From Panonychus citri (taxonomy: Eukaryota; Arthropoda; Arachnida; Trombidiformes; Tetranychidae), in assembly GCF_014898815.1 (NCBI RefSeq), contig NW_026515514.1, positions 124,001 to 188,000 on the forward strand: a DNA stretch of 64,000 nt, in the 5' to 3' direction. The stretch's first letter is position 1, and every line of letters begins with the position of its first letter. Under the pieces are notes generated by a model. It did no database searches and was not told the origin of the DNA. It saw only the letters and a program-made list of their open reading frames with translations. Below are positions 61,863 to 64,000 of this stretch, piece by piece. Position numbers and translations under genes: made by a program.

Positions 61863-61946
61863 TGTCAGAAGTGGGGTTCGAACCCACGCCCTCAATTGAG
61901 GACCAGATCTTAAGTCTGGCGCCTTAGACCACTCGGCCATCCTGAC
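61863..61946 (-). tRNA. tRNA-Leu (anticodon TAA)
   Basis: 84 bases on the minus strand with the long variable arm of tRNA-Leu. The acceptor starts GTCAGGA and pairs with TTCTGAC, discriminator A. The anticodon loop is CTTAAGA (anticodon TAA). The T arm is GTGGGTTCGAACCCCAC. A run of T on the minus strand follows directly (complement of A-run 61851-61858). It faces the tRNA-Asn tail to tail, 105 bp apart. Confidence 0.97.
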
Positions 61947-62674
61947 CTCTGAATTTAATTGCTTAATTGTCAATTCAAATTTAATTTTGTTCATTTTCTT
62001 GCTCAATCTCGATAAGTTAGAAATTGATTGAGAATAAAAAAAAGAAAATGATTTGATTCGGTGAAACCAGATGACTCCAGTTATTCAATTGACGATAAAA
62101 TTTCAAATACAATCTAATACAAATCGTAAACGTGATTAAATTGAGAAGCACCTCCTGTAATTCAGATGAACCTGTTTTTTTGGGTTCGACTTGAAAATTG
62201 TGTTAATAACTTTTTTTTGCTTGATTGTTATTAACGGTATAAAGAAGCTGACAAACTAAAGTTTCGTGTTAGTTTGTTGGATTGTTCATTTGGATGAACA
62301 CAAACAATTGCGAACTATTAAGTTTATAACGCTTCGAATCAATTTTGTTTGTTTATTAAATTTATACTTTTTTGTTAACATAATTTAATCCAATAGGTGA
62401 TATTTAAATCACCTAATATTTTGTGTTCATGTCATTTAAATTGTGCTCTTAATTGATTACCAAATTAAGTGATTAGATCCAAGTGGTTACATATCTGTGA
62501 TATTACAGAGATCGAGAGTGGAAAATAAATTAAAAATTGATCGCAACAATCAAGGAATCAAAGTGCTATTATTATTATTGTTTTAAAGTTTTCATATCAA
62601 CAGTTAATGTGAATAATAATCTTTCATCAGTATTAACAATTAAATCGGTTGTTGAAAATTAATTAACCATCACA
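61947..62674. other. Spacer upstream of the GH18 gene
   Basis: AT-rich 0.7 kb with no gene seen; contains the presumed promoter of the downstream gene. Confidence 0.5.
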
Positions 62675-63497
62675 ATGAAAAGTTTCAAGGATACATTAAG
62701 TTTATTAACTTTTACCGTTACAATTATCTTAACCATTGGAACCTTTTGTAATGCCCAGAGTGAGTATTAAGAGAGTTTGAAATGATTAACTTTCTAGGCG
62801 AAAGATTAACAATTAAATCAGTTAGTTAATTTGCTTTGTAAATTGTGAGAGAAGAAAAAAAAATGCCAATCAAAACAAGTGAACAATCAGATTTTGACAG
62901 TTCGTGCTTACGAAGTTTGTTAAACACCGACAATTGGAATCGATAATGATAATATTAGATGATAAATTTATCGAATTTTGGAAATTCGGTTGATTATTTG
63001 AATTGATCAAGTTGTTTAACTTATTTAGAATTGCGAACCTTAAATAATTATATTGATAATTAATAATAATAATTGACCTGAACTGATGTCAACTAATACA
63101 AAAAAAAGTAAACCGATCAGAGATATTTTGTTTTTCTCTCTATCGATTTCATATTAAATATAATTAAGACGAAGATGAAAGTGACCTGATTCGCCGAGGG
63201 AAGATAATCAAAATTACTTTCGACTATTAATGAATTAATTCAAGGAAATGATAAAATTTGTGAACAAGTTTAATTCTAAATTTTTCACTCTCATTTAATA
63301 TAATATATTTATAGAAGTTGATGACCTGAAAATAGTTTGTTATTATTCCAATTGGGCCGTTTACCGACCAGGACTGGCCAAATTCACGCCACAAAATATC
63401 AATCCCTACCTTTGTACTCATCTCATCTACGCTTTTGGTGGATTAAGCTCTAAATTTGAGCTAAAAGCATTTGATCCATATAATGATATTAATCAAG
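62675..63497 (+). CDS. GH18 chitinase or chitinase-like protein, first two exons
   Basis: Exon 1 (62675-62759) encodes a 28-residue signal peptide with hydrophobic core SLLTFTVTIILTIGTFC. Exon 2 (63315-63497) continues in phase 1 with DDLKIVCYYSNWAVYRPGLA, then the FTPQNINPYLCTHLIYAFGGL segment. This is the classic first strand and helix of glycosyl hydrolase family 18 chitinases and their inactive relatives. The exon ends with a GTTAGT donor in phase 1, and I found no further exon before base 64000, so the gene continues outside. The catalytic DxxDxDxE motif is not in the window. Whether it hydrolyses chitin, as in cuticle turnover, or is a chitinase-like factor therefore cannot be decided. 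Confidence 0.9.
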
Positions 63498-64000
63498 GTT
63501 AGTAATTACTTTCATTTTCTCCTAATCACTAATCATCCTCATCTAAATTATCAATTTTTTTTTCGCTACTCGTGGCATCGAAAATTAAAAATATCCTATT
63601 CATCATTATCATTAGTAATTCTAATAAATATCTTTCGATAAATTTTATAGATAGAGACTTAGAATAAGATGATTAGCTAATCTTAAATTACCTTGATTAC
63701 TTTCGATTATGTCATAAGCTCTCTCTCTCTTAATTCTAATACTTGATTGAGACTAATTAATATCCTTGGAATTGTGAAGAAGAAAACAAAATGAAAACGA
63801 TAATTAAAAAGTTTCATTTTGTTTATTTTCCTAAAGTGAAGCTGAATTGAAGTAACTTCGTTCGGTGTAAATGGCTTCAAACCGAGAGAAAAGATGAAGA
63901 ATTAGAATCAATTTTAAACCGGTTCACGTAAATAAGACAATAAATAATGTTAAATATACGTTGTTCCCTTTAAAAGCCCTTTTTTTCACCGTTCTAACGA
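63498..64000 (+). other. Intron of the GH18 gene (partial)
   Basis: AT-rich sequence after the second GH18 exon with no open frame resembling the next conserved GH18 block. It is interpreted as intron 2, running past the window end. Confidence 0.55.

Overview
The window is AT-rich, intron-bearing arthropod nuclear DNA. Several things point to a spider mite of the Tetranychus type: very compact genes with short GT-AG introns, many arthropod gene families, and an intact, intron-containing cobalamin-independent methionine synthase (MetE), an enzyme most animals lack. The organism call is an inference from gene content and no species marker was tested.

Layout. 0-9.6 kb (all +): the 3' end of one MFSD4/NaGLT1-type sugar transporter, a complete tandem paralogue, a ferroportin (SLC40), and an eight-exon mitochondria-eating-protein (MIEAP/SPATA18) homologue. 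9.8-11.5 kb: a scrambled mosaic of fragments copied, inverted, from the 21-27 kb neighbourhood, including a dead POP1 copy, plus a small terminal-inverted-repeat insertion. 12.5-15.45 kb (+): metE. 15.5-21.2 kb: no recognisable coding gene, but a CCAAT-box cluster, a 386-bp tandem duplication carrying splice-donor-like sites on the minus strand, and a perfect 124-bp inverted repeat. 21.2-26.5 kb (-): POP1 (RNase P/MRP), ENOPH1 (methionine salvage) and an AGPAT3/4-type acyltransferase. 27.5-29.2 kb (+): a secreted fibrinogen-related protein. 29.6-30.4 kb (+): CHMP3 (ESCRT-III), tail to tail with timeless/timeout (-, 30.7-33.3 kb), whose reading frame shifts twice. 38.1-61.0 kb (-): one complexin gene spread over 23 kb with introns of 2.2, 7.4 and 12.9 kb full of GA repeats and TCATGA palindromes. 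61.7-61.95 kb: tRNA-Asn(GTT, +) and tRNA-Leu(TAA, -). 62.7 kb to the end (+): the first two exons of a GH18 chitinase-like gene that runs off the window.

Functional themes. metE makes methionine and ENOPH1 recycles it from methylthioadenosine, so two methionine-cycle steps lie within 9 kb. Otherwise the genes are an ordinary mix of housekeeping and tissue-specific functions. The most unusual material is structural: the mosaic duplication, the perfect inverted repeat, the duplicated exon-like unit and the double frameshift in timeless. Exon boundaries were derived by hand from GT-AG sites, phase and family similarity; no database search or transcript evidence was available.
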